Shown here piece after piece: positions 31,753 through 56,529 of a stretch of 64,000 nucleotides of DNA. Position 1 is the stretch's first letter. Each line of letters opens with the position of its first letter. The notes beneath the pieces were generated by a model that had not been told where the DNA came from, searched no databases, and saw nothing but the letters and a program-made list of their open reading frames with translations. The stretch is from Zygnema cylindricum (Eukaryota; Streptophyta; Zygnematophyceae; Zygnematales; Zygnemataceae): contig JBBHKE010000771.1 in assembly GCA_037447655.1 (NCBI GenBank), forward strand, positions 242,900 through 306,899, in the 5' to 3' direction. The translations under genes were made by a program, and so were the position numbers.

Positions 31753-32815
31753 TTACCCACTGCATGTTTTTAGTAGTTTATACCACGCTTGGCACACTCT
31801 ATATTTTAGACGCATCTGCTCGTTTTTCACCTTCATTTCTTCAATTTTTATTTCTCTCTCACGAATTGCAACCAAACGTTCTTCTCTCTCGTTTTCTTTA
31901 TGTTTTAGTTCTTTTTTGTCTTCTTCGTCTCTGCGTCGACACTCCATGTCGAAATCTAGACGACGCTCGATCAATTGTGTTTTGGTTTTGTTAAACCTTT
32001 GTAACGCCTCTATTTTCTCTTTGTCCGTTTGATCCGCCTTATTGATCATACCACAGATTCTTCCCACCAACCCATTTAAATCATCATTCCTTGGAACGAT
32101 ACATTGTTTTTTTCATCCTCACGAACTCCTCTAATTTTTGCTCCCACAAGGTTCGGGATTTTCGATGCATCGGTACTAAATTGCCAAAATGTTGGTTGTC
32201 TTCCCGCTGGGAGTTGTTTTGGTTGGCGTGAAGATTTTCTGCTCTTTGGCGAGCTGAACACTTCTTTAACCCTCTCTTTTGCGGTGTTAAAAGCCCCCCC
32301 CCCCACATTTCGCATTCTCTTTCGACGTCCTCAACGTCGCTTTCGTGCGTTGTGCACCATTAATCCAGAATTATAGGTTGTGCATGGCTTTTACTTGGAG
32401 AAAACCCGCCATATTCTTAGCCAATGTTGCCATTTCTTCCATCCACTCTCTCTTTATTATTCTCACTTGTTAATTCATCCACCAAAATTGGACTGCCTCG
32501 CACCCATGTTGCATTTTGTTTTCCATCTTGGTCGTTAATCTCACCCTTTGTAATCGGATGCTTATTTTTTTGTGGACCAAGTTCAAAATGGTTTAAGTTT
32601 TCCCTCCCCTGATTTGGTGTCTCATTTTGAGATATGACTCGTTTTTGTGATATGACTTTTGATCTCGCATTATTACCAGCCATATCTGGAATCGCTCCGA
32701 ATTCTCCCCGCCCACATTTCAACCCTGTAGTGTCATAGCGACAAATTAGCATAGGGTCTAATATGGAAAAAAATGTTCCTTGAGGTTCTTCCCTTCTTTC
32801 TTTCTCCCTCCTCAT
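31753..32815 (-). pseudogene. Harbinger accessory (ORF1-like) protein remnant, left arm
   Basis: Minus-strand frames 32417-32815, 32076-32315 and 31753-32070 follow one another with frame changes. The last is a strongly charged helix-forming segment (MECRRRDEEDKKELKHKE, then repeated EREIKIEEMK). Plant PIF/Harbinger elements carry a second, Myb/SANT-like DNA-binding ORF with a charged coiled-coil tail; the tail fits, but the Myb part was not clearly seen. It converges on the transposase remnant, tail to tail. Confidence 0.5.
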
Positions 32816-34003
32816 TGCATCTTTATATATATTTTTTCGTCGGTTAGTTTTTGTTTACATTCATGAATGGAAGGACCTTTGCTGCCTGGTGTTTGACTGA
32901 CGGCAGTTGTGATTTTTTGCATTGCTTTTTCGTACAATGTTTCGAAGGGCTTTTTTGGAGTTTGACCCAATTAACCAACAAAACCTATATTTTATGTTTT
33001 GTCCAACGATCTCGTTCCAGTTCACCTCCCGTGACATGTCTATTTGTAGACGTATATTCTTGTGAAATTTGACTGAAAACGGAAAGGTTAATGTCGTCCC
33101 TTATCGTGCATCTCCCACGTTTGTTTACAATATATGCCTGTACAAGAAGTAAATGGCAAAAAATGGGAGTGGGTGTATTAGTGAGGGATAGGGTGTGTGT
33201 GAATTATAATCATAATATTCATTCAATTGAATGGTATAACTTATAGTCTAAAAGACGATTTAATTCTTGGGAAGATGAACTAGTTTTTGGGCAGATTCAT
33301 TTTTGACTTCCTAAAATTGTTTGGAGATAAAAAATAAAAATAACAATAATTGATCAAAATACGTATTCCATCCATCACAAAAAAATGCGTTAAATGAATG
33401 AAGAGTTGTAACTTGAAATATAGTTGTTAACATTTTTGGGGCAAAAAAATATGTTTTAGTTAAGTCATAAATATAAAGCATTAACTTCTGTTGTAGGTTA
33501 AAAGTTGCACTAATAAAAAATTATAACGTAATTTACAAAAACTAACGGTTATTTTCATAACGAAACTAACGAGCATGAATTGAAAATTATAAAAAAATAA
33601 ATCTTTATAAATACGAAACTTTTTAGCCTGTCAATACAGTATTTGTGGGTTAGACTGCAACACAATTAACATTAAAATCTAAACATCCATCATAAGTTGT
33701 AGATTTACAATTAAGTTATCAAGAAACAAAGACAACCAAGACAAGGGTGAGGGTAAAAAAACCTTGGGAGTGAGCGGTGACAAGCAACGGAAAAAGGTTG
33801 TTCGGAAAGAGGTTCTAAAAACAGCAAGGATAAAAAAAAACCTTCGCTTGGGAAGACGTTGCTATGCTTATCAAAATTTTCGAACGCCGAAATGTCCGCT
33901 TGGTCTTGCTTATCAAAATTATGAAACGCCGAAAGTGAAAAGAAGAGATATTCGTGTAAGGTGTCTGATTGGTTTTGATTGGTCCTTTGCTGTTTTTTTT
34001 TTT

Positions 34004-34268
34004 CGGGTAAAAAATTAAAAAAAGGAAAACGGTATGGTATAAAAAAAATAAATTTTTTTGTCCGCCGTGGAACTTGCTCGAGACGTTAGCCTACGTCAAC
34101 CAACGTGTCGTGATATAAACCCATTGTCTGTACATGAAAAAAAACGTTTTGCGGACATGATATGTACGACGCTTTCCAAAACAAATTGTACTGCCATGCA
34201 AACGTATGTATAGACCAAAAAAAACGCCGAAGGAACTTAGAACATGCCCAAAAAAACAACCTCGGGTC
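34004..34268. other. Central spacer of the palindrome
   Basis: About 265 bp that does not pair between the arms. It contains no convincing coding sequence. The centre of symmetry is near 34,135. Confidence 0.75.
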
Positions 34269-35454
34269 CCTTGGAAAAAAAAAACGACAAAAGACCAAAC
34301 AAGACCAATCGCACACCTTACACGAATATTTTTTTTTTACTTTCGGTGTTCATAATTTTGATAAACAAGACCAAGCGGGCATTTCGGCGTCCGAAAGTTT
34401 TGATAGGCATAGCAAAACTTTCCCAATCGAAGCTTTTTTTTATCTTTGTTTTTATGACATTCTCCTTCCGAACAACCTCTTTTCGTTGATTGTCGCCGCT
34501 GACTCCCAAGGCTTTTTTACCCTCACCCTTGTCTTGGTAATCTTTGTTTCTTGACAACTTAATTGTAAATCTGCAACTTATGATGAATGTTTATATTTTA
34601 ATGTTAATTGTGTTGCAGTCTAACCCACAAATATTGTATTGACAGGCTAAATAGTTTCGTATTTATAGAGATTTAACTTTTTATAATTTTCAATTCATGC
34701 TCATTAGTTACGTTATAAAAATAATCTTTAGTTTTTGTCAATTAAGCTTTAATTTTTTATTAGTGCATGTTTTAACCTACAACAGAATCCAATGCTTTAT
34801 GTTTAAGACTGAACTAAAACATAATTTTTTGCCCCAAAAGTATTAACAACTATATTTCAAGTTAAAACTTTTCATTTATTTAACGCATTTATTTGTGATA
34901 GTTGGAATACGTATTTTGATCAACAAATGTTAATTTTCAATTTTATCTCCAAACAATTCTATGAAGTCAAAAATGAATCTGCCCAAAAACTAGTTCATCT
35001 TCCCAAGAATTAAATCGACTTTTAGACTATAAGTTAAAACCATTCAACTGAAAAAAGATTATGATTATAATTCACACACACTATATCTCTTATAACCAAC
35101 CCACTTCCATTTTTTGCCATTTACTACTTGTATAGGCTTATGTTTTAAACAAGCGTGGGAGATACACGATAACGGACGACATTAACCTTCCCGTTTTCAG
35201 TCAATTTTCACAAGAGTATACGCCAGGAAATAGACATGTCACGGGAGGTGAACCAAAATGAGATCGTTGGACGAAACATGAAATAGAGGTTTTGTTGGTT
35301 AGTTGGGTCAAACTCCAAAAAAACCCTTAGAAACATTGCACGAAAGAGCAATGACAAAAAATTGCAATTGCCGTCAGTCATACACCAGGCAGCAAAGGTC
35401 GATCCATCCATTCATGTAAACAAAAACTAAGCGACGAAAAAAAATAAAAATCCA

Positions 35455-36490
35455 ATGAAGAGGGAGAAAGAAACACGGAAGAACCTCAAGGGACTTTTTT
35501 TCCATATTAGACCCTATTCTGAATTGTGGCTTTGACACTACGGGGTTCAAAGATGGGCGGGGAGAAATCGGAGCGATTCGAGATATGGTTGGTAATAATG
35601 CGAGATCAAAAGTCAGTTCAAAAAAACGAGTCACGCCTCAAAATATACACCAAATCAGGGGAGGGAAAACTTCAACCATTTTGAACCTGGTCCAAAAAAA
35701 CATAAGCATCCAATTACAATGGGTGAAATTGACGATCACGATGGAAAACAAAATGCAACATGGGTGCGGGGCAGTCCTATTTTGGTGGAAGAATTAACAA
35801 GTGAGAATAATAAAGAGAGAGTGGATGGAAGAAATGACAACATTGGTGAAGAAATGACGCGTTTTCTCCAAGGAAAAGCCATGCACAACCTATAATTCCG
35901 GATGAATGGTGCACAAGGCACGAAAGCGATGCCGAGGAGGACGAAAGAGAGTGCGAAATATGGGGTGGACATAATAACACCGCAGAAAAGAGGGTTAAAG
36001 AAGTGTTCAGCTCGCCAAAGAGCAGAAAATCTTCTCGCTAACCAAAATAACTCCCAGCGGGAAGACAACCAGCATTTTGGCAATTTCGTGCTGATGCATT
36101 GATAATCCTGAACCTTGTGGGAGCAAAAATTAAGGGAGTTCTGAAGATGAAGAAAACAATGTCTTGTTTCAAGGAATGATGATTTAAATGGGTTGGTGAG
36201 AAGAATATCTGGTATGATAAATAAGGCGAATCAAGCGGACAAAGAGAAAATGGAGGCGCTACAAAGGTTTAACGAAACTAAAACACAATTGATCGAGCGT
36301 CGTCTAGCTTTCAACATGGAGTGTCGACGGAGAGACGAAGAAGACAAAAGGAAACAAAAACATAAAATGAACGAGAGAGAAAAATATTTAGTTACAATTC
36401 GTGAGGGAGAAAAAAAAATGAAGAAATGAAAGTGAAAAACGAGGAGATGCGCCTAAAATTGGAGTGTGCCAAGCGTGGTATAAACTACTA
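35455..36490 (+). pseudogene. Harbinger accessory (ORF1-like) protein remnant, right arm
   Basis: Mirror copy of 31753-32815. Frame 36193-36429 keeps MECRRRDEEDKRKQKHK but is cut by a stop after GEKKMKK, where an extra or missing A in an A-run shifts the frame. Upstream frames are shorter than in the left arm. Confidence 0.5.
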
Positions 36491-37951
36491 AAAACACGCA
36501 ATGGGTAAGATTATTTTAAGAGGGTTGTTTTATATATGTTTTTGTCTATATATTTGAAAAAACCATCAATAGTTCATATTAAGAATGCTCATCAATAGTT
36601 CATATTAAGAATGAGCACTCGCTAACTAAAACCAAATATCCAAAGCAATAATAACTCATTTTTTACGTGTATTTAATGCATGCTTCCGTAGTGTTTTTGT
36701 GTCTTAAAGATGGAAGTTTTTTGTAATGGATTACAAAACTTTAAAATGTGGAAATGAAACAAACATGAAGCCACAGGCAAACAATCATAGAGTCAGTACC
36801 TCAGATTCAAATTTGTTGAAATAGAGTTTGTTGGATTGCCCATGTTTAAATTATATGAAATTCGTCAATAGATGCAAACATGATTGTAAATTGAGACTAT
36901 ATCGAAACTTCTTGTAGTATATTTTTTGTATTTTGTCGGTTTTTGAGGTCATGTAAGTCATGTTTTTTGTGTGAGTTTTAATGGTGCATGTTATTGTTTA
37001 TAAAATATAAGGCATCATGTGTTTTCCACATTGAGCCACCACCTTAGATCCAAATTTGTTAAAATAGAGTTTGTGGGATTACTCTTGTATAAATTATATG
37101 ACATTCGCCAATGGAAGCGAACAACTTTTTGAATGGACACTTTATAAAAGTGTTTTTCTAGTATGTTTGATGTGTGTATATTTCAATTTTTTAAGTCATT
37201 CAAATCTTTGGTTTTTTTTTTTTTGCAACATGTGAAGAAACATACCCATCTACGTGAGATGTTGTAATGCAAAACAAAAACCACTAATATGGTGATTTTT
37301 TTTTTTTAGGTAAAGGCGTAAATATGTCGTAACCTTATACAATTTCTAAACGTAACCTACAAACTTTTACGTAAATGTCTTCATTTTGATAAATTACATT
37401 GGTTATAAATGAACCCGAATAATTCACAATATGTATGTTTACATGGATTTAATATTGTTAAAGAATCATAAAGTTATGATTCGAAGATTATTCATAACGA
37501 TACACGAGACCATTTAAAACCTTTGAGATTGAAACCTACTTTGGTGAAAAGACTTAGGGATACAAAGTTCACACTTATTGTGTGAAATTGTGATATTTCT
37601 ATTTATAATGTGCAAAACACCAAAAACAAACCTCAACTACAACCAGCCTCAAAAGAACAAAACATAAGCGTATAAACTTCAATTGCACACTATTTTATAA
37701 TGTAAACTATACAAAAAACGTAAAAAACAGGCAAAAATTAAAATAACTTGCAAAAAAATAGCATAAATACTTTTATTAGACTCAAAAAACCCTTTTTGTA
37801 ATTTCTATACAACTAACAACAATGCCCACGTTTTAAACACTTTTGATAAAACCCTGAAATCTCAATTGTAAAACTGCCTATCATGTGTATAAATCATGCA
37901 CAAATTATGCATAAAAATCAGTCACTATATGAAACCTAATCGAGCATTATG

Positions 37952-39240
37952 TCACTCTATCTCTCCTAACTCCACGTCATCAATCACAACACGAGGATCA
38001 AGACAAAATTCGTGAAATAAAGCATCTCTAATTGTGCTTGGCTCGCCTCGTGAAGCGCGTTCATCCGGGTTTTGTCCCTCAATAATAGTGTACTGTCTCC
38101 AGTGCAATGGCAATCGATCGCCATTTAAAATCATAAAATTATGTAGAACACAACAAGCGACCATAACTATTGGCACGATCTTCACCTTTACAAAAATGTT
38201 GCGCAGTATTTCTCAACGCCCCTTTAGAACGCCAAAAGTCATTATGTACGTACTCTTGTTATCGCTAGTGCTTTGTTAAAAGATTACTCTTGTTATCGCT
38301 AGTGCTTTGTTAAAAGATTTTTGCAAAACAGTACCCCCATTTTTTTAACTATATCTTAGATAATCGGTAGGCCGCATCTCCAGCATTAACTGGTCAAATT
38401 GTGGTGCCACATATTTCTTTCACAAGGTCTGTTAAAAGTTGGTGATTCTTTAGTCTTGTGTACACTGTGGAGGCTTGGAATAACGTGGAGTCATGGGTCG
38501 ATCCAGGCTGATCAAGAAACATATCCCAAAGATTAAGCATGTGGTCCACAATTGCTTGGAGACTCACACTGTGCCTTCGATATCGATCGTAGTACTCAAA
38601 GGAATTTTCAACTCGTCGTCGTGAGAAAAAGATATCAGTGCCATCGAAAGCTGCAGCTATTTGGGAAATTTCGGAAATCTCTTTAAACCCCTCAATCATT
38701 TCTTCCAGAACCCGCTTGTGAGGTCGTTGAATATATGTAATTTGAAGCTGGCGAACAAATATCAAGCAAATATCTTCTGTATAATTAACTATGGTGGATA
38801 TACCAATACAAAACATTTTGGATAACGTAGTGAAAGGGGTGTTATGTGCTAACAGGTGTATCACAACAGCACAAGCCTTCTCAAGTGGATATCATCTCGA
38901 TAGCGAATATGTCGTTTTTGAACCTATGGCCCTACAACCAAAATAAACTGTTCAAAAGTGGTAAGGGTCATACGAAAATATTTTTTCTATTTTCTGTCCC
39001 TATGTATGCTGCTAATATTCAACCGTATAATGTTGCAAATATTATACCAAAAGCTAGTGGAGCATGGAAAAACTTATCATACATGGCCTTAAGGTAGAGA
39101 CACATTACGCCTTGCTCTCAACTCTTTCAAACGTTTATGTAACATGACCAGTTATAGTATGAAAAGCAGAATACGTAACATCTTTTGCTTCACGAGATTT
39201 TTGAATAAATCCAATTTTTGAAATTGGCCCCTAGAAAAAC
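37952..39240 (-). pseudogene. PIF/Harbinger transposase remnant, right arm
   Basis: Frame 38394-38864 keeps the N-terminal helix-turn-helix-like part and the first two catalytic blocks, AAAFDGTDIFFSRR and PGSTHDSTLFQAS. Frame 37952-38185 keeps ACCVLHNFMILNGD and the acidic tail DDVELGE. Between them a roughly 37-bp tandem duplication (38241-38316) occurs and the codon for the third catalytic Glu is replaced by stops, so this copy is dead. It retains the parts that the left copy has lost, and the reverse. Confidence 0.8.
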
Positions 39241-39539
39241 CGTACAAAGTGAAAAGGCTATAGAGACTTAAGGAGGAGCAACCAGGTTAAAAAAATGGTG
39301 AAATAGGTTGTGGTAGAGTTTGAATGTGTGTGAGAGAGGGTGAGGGTGAGTGTGGGTGTGGAGAGAGAGAGGGAGAAGGAGAAGGAGAAAGAGGGGGAGA
39401 AAAAGAGGGAGAGGGAGAAGAAGAATGAGAGGGAGTGGGGGAAGAAGAGGGATAAAAAGAAATCTTTTGTATTATTTTTGTTTGAAAGTTTTTGTATTGA
39501 TATTTTGTATTTGTACAATTTTTGACATGTAAAGATTAT

Positions 39540-41490
39540 CATTTTTAGGATTATTAGCCTCTATAATCACCTTTAGAACAACTATAATAGTTTATTTCAT
39601 TAATGTAAGTAAAGTAATTAGTAATGTACAAGAGGTATAATGATAGTTACAAGTAATGTATAACAAGCATTTTAACAGTTTTTAGTATAAAATAAGTATT
39701 AATAATGTTTTAGTAAAATTACTATTATAACAGTTATTAGTGTGTACAATCAATATTGGTACAGTAAAGTAATTAGAAATGTAAAAGAGGTATTATGACA
39801 TTTACAAGAAATGTATAAAAAGCATTTGATCAGTTTTTAGTATAAAATTAGTATTTAAAAAGTTTTGTAAAATTACTATTATAACAGTTATTAGTGTGTA
39901 CAATCAGTATTGGTACAGTAAAGTAATTAGTAATGTAGAAGAAATATTATAAGTATTTAGAAAGTTTTAGTAAAATTACTATTATAACATTTATTAGTGT
40001 ATACAATTAGTATTGGTACAGTAAAGTAATTAGTAACGTAGAAGAAGTATTATGACAATTATAAGTATTGTTTAACAAGCATTTTAACAATTTTAGTATA
40101 AAATAAGTATTTAGAAAGTTTTAGTAAAATTACTATTATAACAGTAGTTAGTGTGTACAATTAGTATTGGTACACTAAAGTAATTAGTAATGTAGAAAAG
40201 GTATTATGAGAATTACAAGTAATGTATAACAAGCATTTGATCAGTTTTTAGTATAAAATAAGTATTTATAAAGTTTTAGTAAAATTACTATTATAACAAT
40301 TATTAGTAGTTGTCTATGTTTGAGTAATGTATAATTAGTATTGGTACATCTATATGTTTGAATAGTTAGTGATAACACAATTATTAGTCTGTATTATAGT
40401 AATAGTATCGTTATTAGTCTAGTAATAGTGTTGTTATTAGTCTGTACAATTTGTATCACTATAGTTCTATCACTTTAGTTTTTAGCATGTGGTATTAGTG
40501 GTAGAATAATTATTAGTACGGTTAACTCTCTACAATAGGGAAATCAATTTAGTTTTTAGAATGTTTCATTAGTGCTAGCACACTTATTAGTTTAGATAAC
40601 TCTCTTCAAGTAATATCAGATCATTTTTTTGTTTGTATAATTAATATCAGCTCATTATCGGTTCATGCAATTAGTATGGTACATTTTGTAAAATGGACAT
40701 TTTTCCAGTTATTAGTTTGTATAATTAGTGTAAATAAAGGCACTAAATATTTAGTGTTGATACTCATATATAAGATACGTTGCTAATAACTGCCCTAATA
40801 CTAATGGAACATTACTAGTAAATGTATTAACACTAACTAGACAGACCTATAACTTTTTAGATCCTAATTATACCGACCAATAAGTGTACCAATACTAATT
40901 ATACAGACTCAAAATTGTACCTATATTGATTATACAACCTATATGTATTATGCAGCTTATATTGATTAAGCTTACTAATAGCTGTACTATTGTACTAAAA
41001 CTAATTATAAAATCAGTATTAGTCTAGTTACTAGTACGTATGATCCGTATTAGTACGGTTAGTATTAGTACAGTTAATAGTATGTATAATTAGTGTTAGT
41101 AAATTACTGCTGGTACGGTTATTATTGTGTTATACTAGTATAGGTACAGTTAGTTTGTATAATAAGTATGATTACAGTTTTTTAGTATGATTATTATTGT
41201 TTTATTGTTAGTAGTTTCTATAATCTTTTTTCTGTGGAGTATTGGATCAGTTAGTTGCCTGTGTAATTAGTTTTAGTGTGTAACTAGTATTACCGCAGTT
41301 ATAGTTTGTACGTCTGTACAATCAGTTTTAGTACAATTACTAGTTTCTATAATTAGTATTAACAAAGTTGTTAGTCTGTACAATTAGTGTTAATGAATTA
41401 CTGTTGGTACGGTTATTATTCTGTAACATTAGTATAGGTACAGTTAGTTTGTATACTAAGTATTTTTATAGTTTTTAGTATGAATTATTA
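39540..41490. repeat. Degenerate minisatellite, right arm
   Basis: Mirror image of 27000-28640, with unit GTATAATTAGTATTAGTACAG. It is slightly longer than the left array, and several sub-blocks of about 120 bp (TACAGTAAAGTAATTAGTAATGTAGAAG) are tandemly repeated. Confidence 0.8.
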
Positions 41491-41502
41491 TTGGTTTACT
41501 CA

Positions 41503-41836
41503 CCTTCAAAACGCGAAAGCGTTCCACTCGTCTCAACCGATTCGCTTTGCAGTAGAGGAGAGGAGCAGTACCAGCAGGGAGTGGGAAGAAAGGTAATTTT
41601 TTTTTTGTGAGAAAAATGTACCTTTTTTTATTCTTTTCCATAGGTGACTTTTTTTTTTTTACATTACATGTTCTCTTACCTGATTGGTCCTCTGGTTTGT
41701 TCATAAGTTTGCGAGGGAATAATATCTTGTACGGTTTACGTCCGTGCGGTTCGTTTCGAAATTCTTCAAGAACGAAAAAGTGCATTCCGAACATCATGTC
41801 CGATGGCGGACGGCAGTTGCCGTTTGGTTTTCGCAA
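41503..41836 (-). pseudogene. Lysine-rich frame with conserved splice donor, right palindrome arm
   Basis: Partner of 26556-26973, same order of residues and same donor after RVERFRVLK. Compared with the left copy it differs at scattered codons and in A-run lengths, yet the frame stays open. Confidence 0.4.
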
Positions 41837-42116
41837 CTGTCGAGTTTTGACGCCTAGAACTGCACCTTTTGTCCGCCGCTACGCTCCAAAGCGATCGAAA
41901 CCGACCGTCCCAACCGTCACCGCCGCGACTTTTGTCATTTTATGAAATTTGGGGTACGGATCCCAAAATTTATGACATCGTTTTCCCCTTTTTGAATGTG
42001 TGAACCACGCAAGTGTAACAGCCAGTCCGCAAAGCTGTAATGATCTTGTAGCCCGTCAGGATGTGAAAATTGGAAAAATTGTTTGGTAGAGGGACTTAAA
42101 TTGTACTGTATTACAG

Positions 42117-42705
42117 TACACCGTCGATCGTATTTAGCGTGTAGAAATTATTAGTGCGTAGAATAATTTAGTGTCATGTACACTAATTTTGACTTAGAAA
42201 AATTTCGAAAAAAAAGTTATACACTTATTTTTCAACGTACGCCAATATGGGTACAGCTGATTTGTCGAGAGGATATCCACATTAAATTAGGTATAAGTAC
42301 AGATTTCTGACAATTCGTACACTGTCGCATGCTTTCACTCTAATTAATTCCTAGCTCTAACTTTGGTTTTTTAGGGTGTAGACAATAAGCGACAAACAAA
42401 TGTACACTAAAACAGGTACAAATATGAAATTCTTTAATTCACAGGGCAGTTTTTCGTGTGATAGCAGAGATTTTATTAAAATATCCGTACTAGTATGATA
42501 AAAAAGTACATTTTTATACGAACCGACACGTTCCGTACTCCACACTAATAAAAATATACATAAATTAAAATGGTGTACACTAATTGTTCATCTCGTAATT
42601 AGCGTACAGGAAAAATTAGTATCCTTTACCCTATTTTAGGTAAAACCCTCAAAATTTAGGGGCGCCGAATTAGTGTTCAACGCGCTAAATACGATCGACG
42701 GTGTA
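42117..42705. mobile_element. TIR element B (long class, 589 bp)
   Basis: Termini TACACCGTCGATCGTATTTAG and CTAAATACGATCGACGGTGTA are almost perfect inverted repeats. The conserved internal segment is present in reverse orientation (near 42520-42550), so B points opposite to C and D. Confidence 0.8.
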
Positions 42706-42710
42706 GTGAG

Positions 42711-43254
42711 TACACTGCGCATCGTTATTAGTGTCAAGGTCACTAATTTGGGTTCTTAAAATTTTGATTTTTTTTCCAAAAATAGTATACGTGATTTTAT
42801 TTTTTCCTTGACGGTAATTGAGGTTCCGTACAAATTAGCATACAGAACGAAAGTACATTAATTTGTAAATAGTGTGGTGTACGGTTGATGTCAGACCGTA
42901 CATAAATGTACCTTTTTAGCTGAAAATTTTACAAAAAATGAATTAAATTGGACGCGTTCGCATAGGAACGTGCGCTAAAAAAACGGGATTGGTCTGACAT
43001 GTAAACAAGTCTGACATGTACGGATATTTAAATTTCACTACGGTGTACGATTTTTTATATTTTGTACGGATACATATAATAATGTATATAATCATACAGA
43101 AAATTTTCCATTTTTGCTGTTCCAAATTAGCGTTAACACTGAAATTAGAATAAACCTTTTTTTTTTTAATTTTCAAATTCTTAATTAGCGTCAATGACGG
43201 TATATTTACTTACACACTATTTAAACTTTGACACTAATAACGATGCGCGGTGTA
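42711..43254. mobile_element. TIR element C (long class, 544 bp)
   Basis: Termini TACACTGCGCATCGTTATTAG and CTAATAACGATGCGCGGTGTA. It begins 5 bp after element B ends. The internal TGTGGTGTACGG...GACCGTAC segment lies at about 42870-42905. Confidence 0.8.
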
Positions 43255-43267
43255 GTGACCTAGTGAC

Positions 43268-43760
43268 TACACCGCGAATCGCTATTAGCGTACATGACGC
43301 TAATTGGGGTACCCCTTTTTTTGGGGCAAATTCTCAAATAGAATAAAGTACGCTAAATGTTTTTGCACGTTATTTGAGGTACCCCGCTCAATGCGGTTCA
43401 TAACTGTAATTTAGTTCCCTTTTAAATAGTGTGGTGTACGGACTGCCAGATCTGTCTTACTCCGTACATTTTTAAACGTAAAAGTACAGAAAATATAATA
43501 ATATATAATTGCGTAAATATTTTCCGGCATACGCAGATGTCAAAAAAACGCGACGGCGTACGATTTGAACAGTTTTGTACATATATATGTTTTAGTGTGG
43601 ACATGTTATGTGCTGAAAATTTTTACAAAGCAGTTTACAAATTAGAGTACATGATAAATTAGTATCATGGTGTACCCGAAAAAACACAATTTACCGTAAA
43701 GTACGCTAATTGTTTCATTACGCTATCTATTTCATTACGCTAATAGCGATTCACTGTGTA
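43268..43760. mobile_element. TIR element D (long class, 493 bp)
   Basis: Termini TACACCGCGAATCGCTATTAG and CTAATAGCGATTCACTGTGTA. It is separated from C by 13 bp and ends 158 bp before the cyclin H start codon, so it lies in or next to that promoter. Confidence 0.8.
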
Positions 43761-43918
43761 GTGTTCTGTTGTTGACAATACGAATCGCGATGGCAACTTT
43801 ACTCGTATTGTGAATATCGCCAGCAAAGCGTATGGGTAGCCTGTTTACAGAAAGAGCGTCGATATTACCGGCTTCTTAAAGTTAGGCAGGTTGGTTTCTC
43901 TCATCCTTGGCTCCTTCT
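43761..43918 (+). promoter_or_regulatory. Short gap between element D and cyclin H start
   Basis: Only 158 bp separate the last TIR element from the cyclin H ATG. No TATA box is evident. The core promoter and 5' UTR must either fit here or extend into the transposon array. Confidence 0.35.

Positions 43919-56529
<12,611 letters not shown>

Larger units (their letters stand above)
26417..34003. repeat. Left arm of giant imperfect palindrome (Harbinger-derived)
   Basis: The whole 7.6 kb recurs inverted at 34269-42011. Paired landmarks: TGCGTGGTTCACAC end, the GGATCCGTAC segment, the lysine-rich frame at 26,650-26,970, the degenerate minisatellite, the CT tract at 28736-28860, the transposase remnant, the coiled-coil ORF, and the AGGTGT...GATTGG segment near the centre. 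Paired coordinates sum to about 68,260 through most of the arm. The outermost 43 bp is duplicated in tandem in this arm only. Confidence 0.9.
34269..42011. repeat. Right arm of giant imperfect palindrome (Harbinger-derived)
   Basis: Inverted partner of 26417-34003, with many substitutions and small indels. It ends ...GTGTGAACCACGCA. No direct target-site duplication was found at the outer ends of the palindrome. Confidence 0.9.

Noticed and set aside
34086-34557. Open frames in and beside the palindrome spacer
   Set aside because: They are short, partly mirrored in the other arm with different frames, and show no recognisable motif.
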